DNA from: Sphingobium sp. KCTC 72723
Lineage (GTDB): Bacteria > Pseudomonadota > Alphaproteobacteria > Sphingomonadales > Sphingomonadaceae
DNA: 64,000 nucleotides
Reading direction: 5' to 3'
NCBI RefSeq assembly: GCF_014280435.1
Contig: NZ_CP060388.1
Coordinates: 1,984,001-2,048,000, forward strand
Shown: positions 62,003 through 64,000 of the stretch, in pieces
Layout of the letters: each line of letters starts with the position of its first letter
How positions within the stretch are numbered: position 1 is the first letter of the stretch
Position numbers and translations under genes: made by a program
The notes under the pieces: model-generated
What the model was told of the DNA's origin: nothing
Seen by the model: only the letters and a program-made list of their open reading frames with translations
Databases searched by the model: none

Positions 62003-62983
62003 ATGGTGCAGGCAAGTTCGACGCTCGACCGCGTGCTGGTTCTGGAAATGGTGCGGGTTACCGAAGCGGCGGCCATCGCCGCGTCGAAACTGGTCGGCCG
62101 GGGCGATGAGAAAGCCGCCGATGCCGCCGCCGTCGAAGCCATGCGCCTGGCCTTTAACGACCTGTATATGGACGGCACCGTGGTCATCGGCGAAGGTGAA
62201 CGCGACGAAGCGCCGATGCTCTATATCGGGGAGAAGGTCGGCAATGCTATCGGCACCGGCCCGCGCATCGACATTGCGCTCGATCCGCTGGAAGGCACCA
62301 CTATCACCGCAAAGGCAGGCCCGAATGCGCTGGCCGTCCTGGCCATTTCCGAAGAAGGCGGCCTGCTCAATGCGCCTGACGTATATATGGAAAAGCTGGC
62401 GGTCGGCCCCGGCTTTCCTGACGGCATCATTGATCTCAACCGATCGGTGCAAGAGAATGTCGAGGCCGTCGCCGCTGCCAAGCGGGTGGAGCCGGAGGAC
62501 ATCATCGTGTGTGTCCTCGACCGTCCGCGCCATGAAAAGCTGATCGCACAACTGCGCGCCATCGGCTGCGGCATCATGCTGATTCCCGATGGCGACGTGG
62601 CGGGCGTAATCGCCACGACGAACCCGGAAACAACGATCGACATCTATATGGGATCAGGCGGCGCGCCCGAAGGCGTGCTGGCCTGCGCCGCACTGCGCTG
62701 TGTGGGCGGCCAGTTCAAGGGACGCCTGATCTTTCGCAACGAAGATGAAAAACAGCGCGCCCGCAAATGGGGCATCACCGATCTCGACCGTGTTTATGAC
62801 CTGAAAGAACTGGCAAAGGGCGACTGTATCTTCGCCGCCACCGGCGTCACCGACGGATCGTTACTCGACGGGGTCAAGCGGCTGCCGGGCGGCAAGCTGA
62901 CCACGCAAAGCGTCGTGATGCGGGCCAGCACCGGCACCGTGCGCTGGGTAAAAGGCGAACATCGGCTGAACCACAAATCCTAG
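62003..62983 (+). CDS. glpX: class II fructose-1,6-bisphosphatase
   Basis: A 326-residue GlpX-type phosphatase. The metal and phosphate sites are in VVIGEGERDEAPMLYIGE and LDPLEGTTITAKA, with GDGDVAG- and GSGGAPEGV-type loops later. It hydrolyses fructose 1,6-bisphosphate in gluconeogenesis. The ATG at 62003 has AGAGGA about 6 bases upstream. Proximity to hom is a recurrent alphaproteobacterial arrangement, here interrupted by the small exported gene on the other strand. Confidence 0.96.
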   Translation: MVQASSTLDRVLVLEMVRVTEAAAIAASKLVGRGDEKAADAAAVEAMRLAFNDLYMDGTVVIGEGERDEAPMLYIGEKVGNAIGTGPRIDIALDPLEGTTITAKAGPNALAVLAISEEGGLLNAPDVYMEKLAVGPGFPDGIIDLNRSVQENVEAVAAAKRVEPEDIIVCVLDRPRHEKLIAQLRAIGCGIMLIPDGDVAGVIATTNPETTIDIYMGSGGAPEGVLACAALRCVGGQFKGRLIFRNEDEKQRARKWGITDLDRVYDLKELAKGDCIFAATGVTDGSLLDGVKRLPGGKLTTQSVVMRASTGTVRWVKGEHRLNHKS

Positions 62984-63008
62984 TAGCGGATCGCTATAAC
63001 GCGCCGCA

Positions 63009-63027
63009 GGGCCGATCCTATCGGCCC
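63009..63027. terminator. hairpin between convergent glpX and MerC-like genes
   Basis: A perfect 8-base inverted repeat GGGCCGAT / ATCGGCCC with a 3-base loop lies 25 bases after glpX and overlaps the stop codon of the MerC-like gene. There is no T-run on either side, so classical Rho-independent action is doubtful, but the position suits a shared 3' end. Confidence 0.4.
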
Positions 63028-63395
63028 GCGCGGTGGTTCAAATCATGGCCCAGCGCCAATATGCCAACGCCGATCAGCGTATAGACGCTTTCCTGCCAGC
63101 CATGGTCCATCGTCATTGCGCCCGCCATGACGCCCAGTCCCAGCGATCCGATCGCAGCGGGCATCATGAAGCCATGGACGATGGCACCATGACCCAACGC
63201 AATCGCGCCCAGCGCTATGGCCAGCACCAGGCCAACCTCATGAAAAAGCGGGCTTTCGAAAATCCCGCCCGCACTCGCCAGCAGGCCCAGAAAGACCGCC
63301 GTGGCAAAGCAATGCGCCACGCAAAGGCCCGACAGCGCCATCGCAATGCGATCGACGCGACCATTGAGCAGGGCATGGCGCAGGGTGGGAGACAT
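63018..63395 (-). CDS. MerC-domain membrane protein
   Basis: A 125-residue protein with four membrane helices. It has the MerC-type LCVAHCFATAVFLGLLA segment, where the His-Cys lies in helix 1, and His residues in later helices (ALGHGAIVHGF, DHGWQES, ALGHDLNH). MerC proteins were first described as mercuric-ion transporters, but chromosomal MerC-domain proteins without mer genes are common and often linked to zinc control. No mer operon is present. The ATG at 63395 is used; GTG 63404 is in frame. A Zur-like site precedes it. Confidence 0.8.
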   Translation of the reverse strand: MSPTLRHALLNGRVDRIAMALSGLCVAHCFATAVFLGLLASAGGIFESPLFHEVGLVLAIALGAIALGHGAIVHGFMMPAAIGSLGLGVMAGAMTMDHGWQESVYTLIGVGILALGHDLNHRAGR

Positions 63396-63423
63396 GGCCC
63401 CCACATAGGCCAGCCCAGCGTAG

Positions 63424-63436
63424 GTTACAACATAAC
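63424..63436. promoter_or_regulatory. Zur-box-like palindrome upstream of the MerC-like gene
   Basis: GTTACAACATAAC is a near-palindrome of GTTA...TAAC with a 5-base centre, close to the GTTATnntATAAC-type sites bound by Zur in alphaproteobacteria. It lies about 30 bases before the ATG of the MerC-like gene, in promoter range. The match is by eye against a remembered consensus, and the zur gene is not in the window. Confidence 0.4.
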
Positions 63437-63469
63437 ATTGGGATTTTTTTGCACCCGCCGCAGCGCGAT

Positions 63470-64000
63470 TCAGGCCGCCAGACGCAGGCAGTTGCGGCCG
63501 CTATGCTTGGCGCGATACAGCGCCTGGTCCGCGGCCTCCAGCATCGCCGACCGCGTTGCTGCACCGTCCAGTTCGACAAGTCCGGCGCTGAACGTCACGG
63601 CAATGGCTTCCCCCGTGTCGATCTGGATCGGATCGGCCAGCCGCGCACGCAATCGCTCGCACACCATGCTGGCTCTGTCTATGTCGCTGTCTGTCAACAG
63701 GATCGCAAATTCTTCCCCGCCCAGTCGACCGATGCTGTCGATGCCGCGCAACCCCGGCCTCAACCGTTCGACAAAGCCGGTCAGCACTCGGTCACCTGCG
63801 CCATGGCCGTGCATGTCGTTGACGGCCTTGAAATGGTCGATGTCGATCAGCAGCAGGCTGGACTGCGCCCCGCCGCGCGCGCGCAGCATTTCGGCGTCCA
63901 GCTTTTCCAGAAACGCCCGGCGGCTGTCCGCCCCGGTCAGCGAATCGCGCGATGCGACCTGTTGCAGCGCCTGATGCCGCGCCTTGTGCCGCGACATGTC
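63470..64000 (-). CDS. GGDEF-domain diguanylate cyclase, C-terminal part
   Basis: The frame is open through the right edge, so only the last 176 residues are present. They form a complete GGDEF domain: DSLTGADSRRAFLEKLD, LLIDIDHFKAVND, active-site GGEEFAILL, and the C-terminal ALYRAKHSGRN. The domain should synthesise cyclic-di-GMP. The sensory N-terminus lies outside the window; the Met encoded at 63997 is probably internal. No inhibitory RxxD site is obvious. Confidence 0.9.
   Translation of the reverse strand, partial: DMSRHKARHQALQQVASRDSLTGADSRRAFLEKLDAEMLRARGGAQSSLLLIDIDHFKAVNDMHGHGAGDRVLTGFVERLRPGLRGIDSIGRLGGEEFAILLTDSDIDRASMVCERLRARLADPIQIDTGEAIAVTFSAGLVELDGAATRSAMLEAADQALYRAKHSGRNCLRLAA

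Noticed and set aside
1..64000. CRISPR arrays, rRNA and tRNA genes
   Set aside because: No regularly spaced direct repeats and no recognisable rRNA or tRNA sequence were noticed on either strand; a covariance-model scan was not possible here.

Overview
The window is high-GC bacterial DNA, densely packed and apparently chromosomal. Protein content and gene order point to an alphaproteobacterium of the Sphingomonadales (Sphingomonas/Sphingobium-like). This is inferred from several things: the rpmH-rnpA-yidD-yidC-engB block, hom and glpX as near neighbours, an RNase E with a long charged insert in its S1 domain, exosortase-A-type glycosylation genes, and C/T-rich hairpin intergenic repeats. No rRNA, tRNA or CRISPR array was seen.

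Layout. 1-5 kb: the 5' end of murA, a Crp/Fnr regulator, a one-haem cytochrome-like protein, an HNH nuclease, gluQ, a twin-membrane-segment protein, a corrinoid adenosyltransferase and a diguanylate cyclase. 5-12 kb: the ergothioneine pair egtB-egtD, a HAD phosphatase, a DUF1176 protein, a nucleoside transporter and an MFS permease. 12-17.4 kb: an intradiol-dioxygenase-like lipoprotein, a two-component system, then small regulators and membrane proteins, including a LuxR-type DNA-binding protein with a C-terminal membrane anchor. 17.4-22.2 kb: typA, then an accessory patch of lower GC. The patch holds a ClpA-N-domain/TIR fusion protein, a divergent 56-residue protein and an IS5-type insertion sequence. 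22.3-30.4 kb: a telA/XpaC-like operon, a lipoprotein-like methyltransferase coupled to prfB, PBP1A and a periplasmic amidase. 30.9-42.4 kb: rne, a BepA-like protease, a DsbA-like protein, the rpmH to engB block, small genes, and cstA with its ybdD partner. 42.5-49.4 kb: xdhC, an S24 repressor facing a small HTH-like gene across an array of operator-like sites, and exosortase-A-associated glycosyltransferase and ligase genes. 49.4-58.9 kb: a DJ-1/PfpI protein, topoisomerase IB, an MscS channel, an epimerase, an ABC exporter, a PilZ protein and the tonB-exbB-exbD-exbD operon. 59-64 kb: homoserine dehydrogenase, class II fructose-bisphosphatase, a MerC-like protein with a Zur-like site upstream, and the C-terminal part of a second GGDEF protein.

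Most of the window is core metabolism, envelope and translation. The most unusual locus is 19404-21320 with the neighbouring IS. There a near-complete ClpA substrate/adaptor N-domain is fused directly to a TIR domain that keeps its putative catalytic glutamate, followed by an unrecognised helical C-terminus. It looks like an uncharacterised TIR effector, possibly for phage defence, that uses the Clp N-domain as sensor or bait. That role is inference.
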